A DNA stretch of 64,000 nt, from assembly GCA_023458095.1 (NCBI GenBank), contig JAEXAS010000013.1, positions 1 through 64,000 on the forward strand. The letters are read 5' to 3'. Positions 33,175-42,600 of the stretch are shown piece by piece; position 1 is the first letter of the stretch, and each line of letters opens with the position of its first letter. Under the pieces are notes generated by a model, which searched no databases, had not been told where the DNA came from, and was given only the letters and a program-made list of their open reading frames with translations. Source of the stretch: Actinomycetes bacterium. Lineage in GTDB: Bacteria > Actinomycetota > Actinomycetes > Propionibacteriales > Propionibacteriaceae. The position numbers and the translations under genes are program-made.

Positions 33175-34974
33175 TTGGCCAATATCGTCAATGCCGAACG
33201 CATCAGTCTGGCCTTCGGCACCCGAACCCTGCTGGACGAGGTCAGCCTCGGGCTGAGTACCGGCGATGTGGTTGGCGTGGTCGGGCGCAATGGCGACGGC
33301 AAGACCACCCTGCTGCGACTTCTGGTCGGCGACGCTGAACCTGATTCCGGGCAGATCATTCGCAACTCCACGACCTCGATCGGCTATCTGGGCCAGACCG
33401 AACACTTCGACGAGCAGGCCACTGTGCGCGATGCGGTCATCGCCGGCCAGGCCGATCACGTGTGGGCCGCTGATTCCGCCCGCCGGGGGGTGGTGCATTC
33501 GCTGCTGGCCGGGATCGACCTGGACCGTGGCGTTTCCGAACTCTCTGGAGGCGAGCGGCGCCGGGTCGGGATGGCTGCTGTGCTGCTCGGCCACCATGAT
33601 CTGCTGGTGCTCGACGAGCCCACTAACCACCTCGATGTGGAAGCCATCGCCTGGCTCGCCGAGCATCTGAATCTGCTCCAGTCCGCGGGAATGGCGATAC
33701 TGATCGTCAGCCACGACCGCTGGTTCCTCGACGCGGTCTGCAACCGGGTCTGGGAGGTCCACGACGCCGTGGTCGACTCCTACGACGGCGGCTATGCGGC
33801 TTACGTGTTGGCTCGCGCTGAACGCGTCCGCCAGGCTGCGGCCAATGAGGCTCGGCGCCAAAACCTGCTGCGCAAGGAGCTGGCCTGGCTGCGGCGAGGC
33901 CCACCGGCACGCACCTCCAAGCCGAAGTTCCGCATCGATGCGGCCAATGAACTCATTCGCGATGTGCCCCAGGCCCGCGACACCATCAAGCTGCGAGAGT
34001 TCGCCGTCAGCCGATTGGGTCGCGACGTCTTCGAGTTGCACAACCTCAGCTATCGGGTTGCGGACCGCACCTTGTTCGACCGGCTGGATTGGTCCATCGG
34101 GCCTGGGGACCGCATCGGCATCATCGGGGTCAACGGGGCCGGCAAGACCACCCTGCTGCGGCTCCTGGCCGGGGAGGTGCCCCCGGCGTCCGGAACCATC
34201 AAGCGGGGACGGACACTGCGGCTGGGCCAGCTCAGCCAGGATGTGCTGGCCCTGGACGGGGACCCGGAAGACCCCCACTCGCTGGCAGCCGATGATCAGG
34301 TCTTGCCCGCCGTGCAGCGCCTGCAACGTCAGGTGCGGCTGGCCAGCGGGGTCGAAACCTCCACCTCCAACCTGTTGGAGGAGTTCGGATTCCGGGGCGA
34401 CAAGCTGGTCACGCGCATCGGGGAGCTTTCCGGTGGTGAGCGTCGCCGCCTGCAGTTCCTTCGGCTGTTGCTCACCGAACCCAATGTGCTGCTGTTGGAT
34501 GAGCCCACCAACGATCTCGATATCGACACCCTCACCGTGATCGAGGACTATCTCGACACCTGGCCAGGCACCCTGATGGTGGTCTCCCACGACCGCTGGT
34601 TCCTGGAACGCACCTGCGATGTGATCTACGCCCTGCTCGGCGATGGACGCTGCGTCCTGCTCCCCGGCGGGGTGGATGAGTACCTGCAGCGCCGTCAGGA
34701 CCGGGCCAGCACCCCACAGACGGTCCGACCGCAAAGCGCTCCCAGCACGGCCGCCCAACTGCGCCAGGCCCGCAAGGATCTGGCTCGCGTCGAGAGCCAA
34801 TTGGCCAAGTTGGAGGCCGAGATCACCGAACTCCACCGCCGCCTGGAGGCCAATGCCAGCGATTACGCAACACTGGTGGCATTGGGCGCCGAACTCGCTC
34901 AGGCAGAGTCCCGGCGAAGCGACCTGGAGGCACAATGGCTGGATCTGGCCGAGGCGGCCGAGAGCGACCTGTAG
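33175..34974 (+). CDS. ABC-F family ATPase (Uup/Ettα-like)
   Basis: A 599-residue soluble protein with two ABC domains and no membrane segment, the ABC-F type that acts on ribosomes. Domain 1: GRNGDGKTT, LSGGERRRVG and LVLDEPTNHLD; domain 2: GVNGAGKTT, LSGGERRRLQF and LLLDEPTNDLD. A C-terminal coiled coil (residues 525-595) resembles Uup. TTG start at 33175, two bp after DUF4191. Its 3' end overlaps the fructosamine-kinase gene by 40 nt. Confidence 0.92.
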   Translation: MANIVNAERISLAFGTRTLLDEVSLGLSTGDVVGVVGRNGDGKTTLLRLLVGDAEPDSGQIIRNSTTSIGYLGQTEHFDEQATVRDAVIAGQADHVWAADSARRGVVHSLLAGIDLDRGVSELSGGERRRVGMAAVLLGHHDLLVLDEPTNHLDVEAIAWLAEHLNLLQSAGMAILIVSHDRWFLDAVCNRVWEVHDAVVDSYDGGYAAYVLARAERVRQAAANEARRQNLLRKELAWLRRGPPARTSKPKFRIDAANELIRDVPQARDTIKLREFAVSRLGRDVFELHNLSYRVADRTLFDRLDWSIGPGDRIGIIGVNGAGKTTLLRLLAGEVPPASGTIKRGRTLRLGQLSQDVLALDGDPEDPHSLAADDQVLPAVQRLQRQVRLASGVETSTSNLLEEFGFRGDKLVTRIGELSGGERRRLQFLRLLLTEPNVLLLDEPTNDLDIDTLTVIEDYLDTWPGTLMVVSHDRWFLERTCDVIYALLGDGRCVLLPGGVDEYLQRRQDRASTPQTVRPQSAPSTAAQLRQARKDLARVESQLAKLEAEITELHRRLEANASDYATLVALGAELAQAESRRSDLEAQWLDLAEAAESDL

Positions 34975-35732
34975 ATCACCGCACCGGCTTCACCAAGAAC
35001 AGACCGGGGGCACCGGCCGGCTTCTTCGCCGTCGAAGCAGCAGGATTGCGCTGGCTTGCCGTCTCAGGCGGGGCACCGGTCGCCGAGGTGCTCGCCGTGG
35101 AGCCAGACGCCATCACCCTCACCAGCGTTGTTTCAACGGCCCCGACCGCCGAGGCGGCCTATGTCTTTGGTCGCGGTTTGGCCCGAACCCATGGCGCCGG
35201 TGCGGCAGCCTTCGGGATCGGCCCCGACGGCTGGACCGGCGACGGCTTCATCGGGGACGCACCACTCAGCCTGCGTTCGCACCCGACCTGGGGAGCCTTC
35301 TACGCCGCCGAGCGGGTGCTGCCCTACGCCCGAGAGGCGCATCGACGAGGCGCGTTGAGTTCCACCGAACTGGCGCTGATCGAGCGACTAGGCGTCCGCC
35401 TCACCGAAGGCGAGTTCGACGACGATGCTCCGCCCGCACGCATCCACGGGGATCTGTGGGCGGGAAATGTGTTGTTCACCGCCGAGTCGGCCACCCTCAT
35501 CGACCCTGCTGCGCAAGGCGGGCATCGCCTCACCGACCTGGCCATGCTGGCTCTGTTCGGACTGCCTCACCTGGAACAGGTGTTCGCCGGCTACACCGAC
35601 GCCCATCCCCACCTGCCGGCGCAGTGGCCCGAGCTGATCGCGCTGCACCAGTTGCACCCACTGCTGGTGCACGCCGTGTTGTTCGGCAGCAGCTACGGAT
35701 CACGCGCTGCAGCTCTCGCTGCGCGCTACTAA
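34935..35732 (+). CDS. Fructosamine kinase family protein
   Basis: A 265-residue small-molecule kinase of the fructosamine/ketosamine-3-kinase fold, which would phosphorylate glycated amines to promote deglycation. The N-terminal FTKNRPGAPAGFFAVEAAG, the catalytic-loop IHGDLWAGNVLF and the metal-binding Asp of TLIDPAAQGGHR are visible. The only start codon fitting the family N-terminus is the ATG at 34935, inside the preceding ABC-F gene. The true substrate may differ from fructosamines. Confidence 0.87.
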   Translation: MAGSGRGGRERPVDHRTGFTKNRPGAPAGFFAVEAAGLRWLAVSGGAPVAEVLAVEPDAITLTSVVSTAPTAEAAYVFGRGLARTHGAGAAAFGIGPDGWTGDGFIGDAPLSLRSHPTWGAFYAAERVLPYAREAHRRGALSSTELALIERLGVRLTEGEFDDDAPPARIHGDLWAGNVLFTAESATLIDPAAQGGHRLTDLAMLALFGLPHLEQVFAGYTDAHPHLPAQWPELIALHQLHPLLVHAVLFGSSYGSRAAALAARY

Positions 35733-35741
35733 CTCCCGTCC

Positions 35742-35805
35742 CTCGCTACGTTTAGGCCGCGACGCTACGGGGCGCCCAGTAGCGTCCCGACCTGAACGTA
35801 GCGAG
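35742..35805. repeat. 64-bp nested palindrome (large hairpin)
   Basis: Outer arms CTCGCTACGTTTAGG (35742-35756) and CCTGAACGTAGCGAG (35791-35805) pair at 14 of 15 bases, with the remaining pair G-U in RNA. Inner arms GACGCTAC (35761-35768) and GTAGCGTC (35779-35786) pair perfectly, and the loop itself contains GGGCGCCC. It lies between the convergent fructosamine-kinase and DUF3073 genes. It could be a terminator or a mobile palindrome. It is unrelated in sequence to the CTTCGACAAGC repeats. Confidence 0.85.
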
Positions 35806-35880
35806 AGTGCTCGTGCGGGATGTCAGAGCACACCACAGATCGCGGTCTGCTGGTGAGCAGACCGACAGTGGTGGGATCAA

Positions 35881-36108
35881 TCAGCCGATTCGGCGGTAAT
35901 CGCCAGAATCGTCGTCGTCATCGGAGTAGCGGCTGGCGAGGTCACCGTATTGGTCGTCCTCAACCTGCTCTTCCTCTTGCTCCTCCGGTTCGACGGAGTC
36001 CTCCCCGCGGAGTTCTCGCTCTAAGGACGAGAAGTCGGTGGAGTAGGAACGGTACTTTAGGTCGCGTGCGACCTTAGTCTGCTTCGCTTTAGCACGGCCG
36101 CGCCCCAT
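35881..36108 (-). CDS. DUF3073 family small acidic protein
   Basis: A 75-residue protein of the actinobacterial DUF3073 family. The basic MGRGRAKAKQTKVARDLKY start and LERELRGE are family hallmarks; the C-terminal half is a very acidic tail. It follows purM on the same strand 109 bp downstream, the usual neighbourhood for this family. Function unknown; the charge pattern suggests a nucleic acid or ribosome-associated disordered protein. Confidence 0.93.
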   Translation of the reverse strand: MGRGRAKAKQTKVARDLKYRSYSTDFSSLERELRGEDSVEPEEQEEEQVEDDQYGDLASRYSDDDDDSGDYRRIG

Positions 36109-36217
36109 AGGTCGGGTCAGCCCCCTCGCCTGTCACGCGGTCCAGCCGCTCGTTCAATCAAGTTTCTTCGTGAGGCTAGGGTACCTAATCCGACGGGCTA
36201 CGCAAAGACGGCAGGCC

Positions 36218-37279
36218 TTAGACGACCCCGTGTGAACCTGCCATCTGGACCGCTCCCGGGGTACCTTCGGTGGCTCGGGCTGCGCCCATCACCCAGTTGT
36301 CGATTCCGACACCATCCAGCACCTGCTGCGCGGTCGCCACCGACGACTCGGGCAGCACCAAGACCATTCCGACCCCCTGGTTCAGGGTCGCTTCGACGTC
36401 TGATTGCGTCAATCCGCCGAGTTCCTTGACCAGGGTGAAGACCGCCGGCGGAGTCCACGTGCTGCGGTCCACATCGACGGTGATTCCAGCCGGAAGCACC
36501 CGGGCCAGGTTGTTGGCCAAGCCCCCGCCGGTGATGTGGCTGATCGCATGCACGGGCGTGGCTTCGATCACCGCCAGCAGATCCTTGGCATAGACCCGGG
36601 TGGGAGTGAGCAGTTCCTCGCCGAGGCTGCGCCCGAACTCAGGGACGTGGCGCTCCAGACCCCACTCAGCATCGGCGAAGACCTTGCGCACCAGCGAATA
36701 GCCATTGGAATGCAATCCCGACGACGCCAGCGCTAGCACCACATCGCCGGCCACGACTCGCTCAGGGCCCAGAATGGCGTCGGCCTCCACCACACCTGTG
36801 GTGGCACCGGCGACATCGAAGTCGTCCACCCCGAGCAGGCCCGGGTGTTCGGCGGTCTCCCCGCCCAACAGGGACGCACCGGCGGCGGTGCAGGCCGCTG
36901 CGATGCCGCCCACAATCGCGGCGATGCGCTCGGGGTGAACCTTGCCGCAGGCGATGTAGTCGGTAACGAACAGGGGCTCAGCGCCGGTAACGACCAAATC
37001 GTCGACGAGCATGCCGATCAGGTCCCACCCGATGGTGTCGTATATCCCCAGGGCCTGCGCGATCGCGACCTTGGTTCCCACCCCGTCGGTCGAGGTTGCC
37101 AAAACCGGATGCCGGTAGCGGGCCAGAGCTGAGGCGTCGAAGAACCCGGCGAATCCGCCCAGTCCCCCCAGAACCTCCGGACGCCGGCTGGCGGCCACAG
37201 CGTCCTTCATCAGCTCCACAGCACGTTCTCCGGCTTCGATGTCGACACCGGCAGCGGCATAGGCGTTGGGCTCAGCCAT
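36218..37279 (-). CDS. purM: Phosphoribosylformylglycinamidine cyclo-ligase
   Basis: A 353-residue AIR synthetase catalysing the ATP-dependent closure of FGAM to AIR, step 5 of purine synthesis. Family motifs NAYAAAGVDIEAGERAV, DGVGTKVAIAQAL and the C-terminal ITGGGLANNLARVLP are present. It begins within the 3' end of purF (8-nt overlap), so purF-purM is an operon followed by DUF3073. Confidence 0.97.
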   Translation of the reverse strand: MAEPNAYAAAGVDIEAGERAVELMKDAVAASRRPEVLGGLGGFAGFFDASALARYRHPVLATSTDGVGTKVAIAQALGIYDTIGWDLIGMLVDDLVVTGAEPLFVTDYIACGKVHPERIAAIVGGIAAACTAAGASLLGGETAEHPGLLGVDDFDVAGATTGVVEADAILGPERVVAGDVVLALASSGLHSNGYSLVRKVFADAEWGLERHVPEFGRSLGEELLTPTRVYAKDLLAVIEATPVHAISHITGGGLANNLARVLPAGITVDVDRSTWTPPAVFTLVKELGGLTQSDVEATLNQGVGMVLVLPESSVATAQQVLDGVGIDNWVMGAARATEGTPGAVQMAGSHGVV

Positions 37280-38726
37280 TGGTCTCCAATCCCATTTCGG
37301 CGGCGCGATCGGCAGGGATCTGCACCGGGTAGATCCCGTCGAAGCAGGCGCGGCACAAGGTCTTCATGGATCGTCCGGTCGAGGCCACCAGGCCTTCCAG
37401 ACTGATGTAGGCCAACGAGTCGGCACCGATGGAGCGGCAGATCTCGTCGGTGCTCAACCCGGGGGCGATGAGTTCAGCGCGCGTGGCGAAGTCGATGCCA
37501 AAGAAGCACGGCCACTGCACTGGCGGAGAGGAAATCCGCACGTGGACCTCCGACGCCCCCGCCTCGCGCAGCATCTTGACCAGGGCTCGCTGGGTGTTTC
37601 CGCGCACGATCGAATCGTCAACGACGATCAAACGCTTGCCTTCGATCACGTCCCGGATCGGGTTCAGCTTCAGCCGGATGCCCAGTTGCCGAATGGTCTG
37701 GGACGGCTGAATGAAGGTTCGCCCTACATAGGAGTTCTTGACCAGGCCCATTCCGTAAGGGATTCCGGAGGCTTCGGCATAGCCGATCGCCGACGGAGTT
37801 CCCGACTCCGGGGTGGGAATCACCAAGTCGGCATCAATAGGGGCTTCCAAGGCCAAGGTGCGCCCGATTTCGACGCGCGCGGCGTGGACCCGACGTCCGG
37901 CGATCACAGTGTCGGGGCGGGCCAGGTAGACGTACTCGAACAGGCAGCCCTTCGGCGATGCCTCGGCGAAATGCACCGAGCTCAACCCCGATGCGCCGAT
38001 GGAGACCATTTCACCCGGCTCCACCTCACGGATGAAGGTGGCACCGACGATGTCCAGCGCCGCCGTTTCGCTGGCGACCACCCAACCGTTCTCCAGCCGA
38101 CCCAACACCAGGGGGTGGATTCCCTGGGGGTCGCGGGCGGCGAACAAGGTCTCTTCGTTGCAGAACACCAAGCAGAAGGCGCCCTTCAGCCGCGGCAGCA
38201 CTTCGAGGGCGGCCTCACGCAACCCGCGGGTGCCGTGGACGGTGAGCAGGGCGGTGACCAACGCGGTGTCGGAGGTGGAATCCATGCGGTGCTTGCGGGG
38301 CACCTCAGGGGCTTCGGCGGAGGTCTCCAACCAGGACTGCAGTTCGTCGGTGTTGGTCAGGTTCCCGTTGTGCGCCAAGGCGATTCCGTAGTCGGGGGTA
38401 CCGCGGAAAGTGGGTTGAGCGTTGCTCCAGGTGCTGGCACCAGTCGTGGAGTAGCGACAGTGACCGACGGACAGATGGCCGGTGAGTGAGTTCAAAGTGG
38501 TCTCGTCGAAGACCTGCGAGACCAGACCCATGTCTTTGAAGACCATGATCCGCTCGCCGTTGCTGACCGCGATGCCGGCAGATTCCTGGCCGCGGTGCTG
38601 CAGGGCGTACAGCCCGTAGTAGCTGAGTTTGGCGACTTCCTCGCCGGGGGCCCAGACCCCGAACACACCACAGGCGTCACGGGGGCCAGGATCATCGAAA
38701 CAGGAGTCGTCACCCGGGCTCAGCAC
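37272..38726 (-). CDS. purF: Amidophosphoribosyltransferase (Fe-S type)
   Basis: A 484-residue enzyme committing PRPP to purine synthesis. An N-terminal propeptide precedes the nucleophilic Cys in RDACGVFGVW, so processing is expected. PRPP-binding VVDDSIVRGNTQ is present. The cysteines that bind an Fe-S cluster in the B. subtilis type are present: CLFEYVYLARPD, PCFFGIDFA and TLCRACFDGIYP. It overlaps purM by 8 nt. The 42-bp upstream gap leads to the DUF4870 gene. Confidence 0.97.
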   Translation of the reverse strand: MLSPGDDSCFDDPGPRDACGVFGVWAPGEEVAKLSYYGLYALQHRGQESAGIAVSNGERIMVFKDMGLVSQVFDETTLNSLTGHLSVGHCRYSTTGASTWSNAQPTFRGTPDYGIALAHNGNLTNTDELQSWLETSAEAPEVPRKHRMDSTSDTALVTALLTVHGTRGLREAALEVLPRLKGAFCLVFCNEETLFAARDPQGIHPLVLGRLENGWVVASETAALDIVGATFIREVEPGEMVSIGASGLSSVHFAEASPKGCLFEYVYLARPDTVIAGRRVHAARVEIGRTLALEAPIDADLVIPTPESGTPSAIGYAEASGIPYGMGLVKNSYVGRTFIQPSQTIRQLGIRLKLNPIRDVIEGKRLIVVDDSIVRGNTQRALVKMLREAGASEVHVRISSPPVQWPCFFGIDFATRAELIAPGLSTDEICRSIGADSLAYISLEGLVASTGRSMKTLCRACFDGIYPVQIPADRAAEMGLETNG

Positions 38727-38768
38727 ACCCCAACTCTAGTGGGGAGTGCGGCCCGGGTGCGACCTAGC

Positions 38769-39509
38769 TCACTTCACCATGCGGATATTGACCGGGTACC
38801 GGTAAGGCTCGCCACGGTTGGCGGCCATCGCACCCTGAATCTGGAAGACCATGCCGATGATCCAGATCGGCAGGTAGAGGATGCTGGCGATTCCGAAGGT
38901 GACCACCGACAGGATTGCGGCGGCGACGTAGGCGATCGCCAAGGTGATGTCGAAGTTCAGCGCCTCGACCGCATGGTCGCGCGCGAACCGATCCTGCTCT
39001 CCCTTGGTCAACATGATGATCAGCGGTGCGATGAACCCGACCAAGATGCTCAACCAGTGCGCCATGGAGGCCATCGCCCGATCCTCGGGAACACCATAAG
39101 GAGCGGCGGCGGGAACATTGCCATAGCCCGGTGCGGGCGGTGGCGGCGGCGCATACTCAGCCTGCGGCATCGGCTGTGCCGGCGGGACGTAACCGGCCTG
39201 CGGATCAGGCTGAGCCGGCGGCAGGTAGCCGGCCTGCGGATCAGGCTGCTGGGTGTAGGCGTCCTGGGTCTGGCCGTAGCTGGCCTGCGCGACCGCTTCG
39301 GGGTTGCCCAGGTCCAATCCTGGCGGAGCCTGGAAGGGATCGGCCGGTGCCGGGGTCTCGACGGCTGAGAACTCGGTCGGTTCGGGAGCGGGCACTTCGG
39401 CGTCGCTCAGGGACAGGAAATCCGGAGTCGGCTCACTGGCAGCAGACTCAAACGGCTCGGGTACCGGATCGCCGCTGTAGGGCGTCTCGGGATTCGTGTT
39501 TTCGGACAT
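38769..39509 (-). CDS. DUF4870 membrane protein with Pro/Gln-rich N-terminal repeats
   Basis: A 246-residue protein. Residues 1-140 are a disordered Pro/Ala/Gln region with repeated QPDPQAGYLPPAQPDPQAG-type units. Residues 145-246 form the DUF4870 domain (MASMAHWLSILVGFIAPL, DHAVEALNFDITLAIAYV) with three membrane segments. The ATG at 39509 is preferred over GTG 39518, because GTGAGGG would then serve as ribosome-binding site. Located just upstream of purF on the same strand. Function unknown. Confidence 0.88.
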   Translation of the reverse strand: MSENTNPETPYSGDPVPEPFESAASEPTPDFLSLSDAEVPAPEPTEFSAVETPAPADPFQAPPGLDLGNPEAVAQASYGQTQDAYTQQPDPQAGYLPPAQPDPQAGYVPPAQPMPQAEYAPPPPPAPGYGNVPAAAPYGVPEDRAMASMAHWLSILVGFIAPLIIMLTKGEQDRFARDHAVEALNFDITLAIAYVAAAILSVVTFGIASILYLPIWIIGMVFQIQGAMAANRGEPYRYPVNIRMVK

Positions 39510-39569
39510 GGCCCTCACCCTAGTGATCCTGGCCCCATTCGCACAGGCTCTTCAGGCGGAAATGGGTGA

Positions 39570-39616
39570 GTCCCCGGATTTCTGGGTTGACGATCAAGGT
39601 CCAGAAACCCGGGGAC
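39570..39616 (-). terminator. Candidate terminator hairpin of the giant surface-protein gene
   Basis: 16-bp arms GTCCCCGGATTTCTGG (39570-39585) and CCAGAAACCCGGGGAC (39601-39616) differ at one position and enclose a 15-nt loop. The structure lies 25 bp beyond the gene's stop. There is no T-run, so it would be an I-shaped terminator or a mRNA 3' stabiliser. Confidence 0.65.
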
Positions 39617-39641
39617 AGCAACCTTGCCGTCGCGCGAGGGT

Positions 39642-42600
39642 CTATTTGACGGGCTTGGTGGCCTTCACCCAACGGATCTTGGTCACATAGCCGCTCTTGG
39701 TGTAGGTAACCCGCACCCCGATGCGCTTGCCGCGGTCCTTGGAGGTCAGCTTGTACTTGCCCTTCTTCGCACCCTTGATCGGCGAACCGTTGCGGTACCA
39801 CTTGTAAGCGATCTTGATGCCGGAGGGTGACCACCGTCCGATCACGACCTTCAGGGTGGACTTCACCTTGGCCTTGCCCGACACCACCGGACGCGGCCCG
39901 CTCAAGGTGCCGGCCGGAACGGTAGCCGTCGCAGCCGAGGTCCGCACCGCGGTCGCATACCCGTCGAGAGTGCCGGTCACCTTCACAACCAGGCGCTTGC
40001 CCACATCGGGCACGCCGATCACATAGCTGGCCCGGGTTGCTCCCGCCACGGCGACACCGGCCCGATACCACTGATAGGTCAGATTCGGAGTGACCGACCA
40101 GGTGCCTGGATTAGCGGTGAGGGTCGTACCCAGCCGAATCGAGCCGCTGATGATCGGGTTGGGCGCCGAGAACACGGCTGCAGCCACCGCTGCCGTCGCC
40201 TGCGACCGCGCCGAGGCCGAACGATAGCCGTCCTTGGTCGCGGTCACCTTGACCGTGATCACCTTGTTCAGGTCGGCTGCAACCAGCTTGTAGGTGGCTT
40301 CGGTGGCGTCGGCGATAACAGTCCCGGAGCGCAGCCACTGGTAGGAGACCGCACCTGGCGTCGGCGTCCAATCCGCCGCCTGCGCGGTCAGAGTTGCGCC
40401 GATCACGTAGTCCCCGTCGACGTCAATCGCGTCAGGGGCGAGGATCGTGCCTTGCGGTGAGACCTCGAGCGGATCGGAAACCACCGCAGCGGTGGTCTCA
40501 TAGCCATCCCGACCGCCGGAAACCGCCACGGTGATATTGGCGCCAGAATCGGACTGGGTCGCCACATAGGTCACATTGGTTTCGTTCGGGATCTCCTGCC
40601 CATCACGCAGCCACTGGTAGGTCCAGCTTGATGGCATCGGCGACCAGGCACCGGGCTTGGCAGTGAGGGTTCGCCCCACCTGCGCCTGACCGGCGATCGT
40701 CGGCTTCTCGGTGACGATCGTGCCCTTACCCACCGCCGCTGCCGTTGCGGACTCCAGGTGGGCATCGGTGTAGCCAGGCCGGTTCGCCGTGACGGTGACG
40801 GTGATCACCGCATCGAGATCGTCGGCCACCAGGGTGTACTCGTCGGCGTCGGCATTGTCGATCGGGGTGCCACCGCGCAGCCACTGATAGGTGAACCCGG
40901 CCGGAGTCGGCGTCCAGGTGCCCGGGTCAACCACCAAGGTCTTTCCCACGACGCGCTCGCCGGTCACGGTGACCGCACTCGGGGCGGTGAAGGTACCCGC
41001 GGCCACGGGATCGGTGGCCACCGAGGTGGCCGTGTGATCGGCATATCCCGGAGCAGAGCCGCTCACTGCTACCGAAATGGCCTTGCCAACATCGGCAACG
41101 GTCAGCACATAGTCGCCGCCGTTCGCACCATCGATCGCAGCACCGGCCCGCAGCCACTGGATGCTGCTGGAACTCGGCTTCGGACTCCAGGAGCCCTCGG
41201 TGACGGACAAGGTGTTGCCCAGGGCCGCCTCGCCGGTGATCACCGGCGTGGCCGCGGTGAAGCTCGCCGGAGCCACCGGATCAGCCGCGATCGATCGAAT
41301 CGTCTCTTCGCGATAGCCATCCTTGGTGATGGTGGCCTGCACCGTGACGATCTTGTTCGCGTCGTCTGAAGTCAGAAGGTAATCGGCGCTCACCGCCCCG
41401 GAAATCGGCTGGCCTGCACGCAGCCACTGGTAGGCGATCCCGCCCGGAGTCGGCGTCCACGTGCCAGCATCGGCAGTCAACGACTCGCCTACGGTGAACG
41501 TCCCGCTCACGGCAACCGCGCTGGGGCCACTTAGCAATGCCTCAGCCACCGCAGAGGTCTGTTCCGACGTGATCTTCTTGGTGGCATAGCCGTCGCGAGT
41601 ACCGGTCACCTCGACGCTGATCTTCTTGCCCTGCATCGTCGGCGTCAGCACCACGCTGTTTGACGCGGCGCTCTCGATGGACTGACCGTCAGCCAACCAT
41701 TGATAACTCAGACTGGTGGGCATGGGCGACCACGCCCCGGACGTCGCAGTCAGGGTCTGACCCACCACCGCGTTGCCACTGATCACCGGAACCTCGGTGC
41801 TGAATGCACTAGCGGCTACAGCGTCACCCTCAACCGAGGTGAGGCTCACCGCGGTGTAGCCGGCCCGGCTGGCCACGACCTTCACCGTGACGTGTTTGCC
41901 CAGGTCATCGGCGGTGAGGGTATAGCTGGTCGAGGTCGCCCCCGAGATCGGAGTGCCGTCCCGCAACCACGTATAGCTCACCTGATCCGGAGTCGGCGTC
42001 CAAGCCACCGGATCGGCACTCACGGTGCTCCCCACAGCCTGGTCTCCCGAAACGGTGATGGCATCCGAACCGGTAAAGCTCGCCGCCGCAATGGTGGCGA
42101 CCGGATCGGAATTCAGGGTCTGGGAGTTGTAGCCGTCCAAGGTGGCGGTCACCCGGACCGAGATTGTCGCACCAATGTCATCCACGCCGAGGCGGTAGTT
42201 GGTTCCCGTGGCGCCGGTGATGGCATCACCATTGCGCAGCCACTGCCAGCTCAGATTTGCCACCGGAGACCACGCCGGGCTCGACGCCTGGAGGGTCTCA
42301 CCGAACACGCCACTGCCCGAGATCGTTGGCTTCGTGCCATTCAGAAGGCCCTTGGCGACCGTGTCCGCACCGGAGTCCACGCTGGCATCGGTGTAGCCAG
42401 CCTTGTGGGCGGTGACCGTCACCTTGATGAGATGACCCTGATCGTCGGCCGACAGCGCATAGCTGCTGGCCGTCGACCCGACCACCGGGGAACCGTCACG
42501 GAACCACTGGTAGCTGAAGCTGTCCGGGCTGGGACTCCAGGCGAAGCCAGGCTCGGCGGTCACGGTATTGCCCACTGCCAGGGTGCCGGTGACAGCGACG

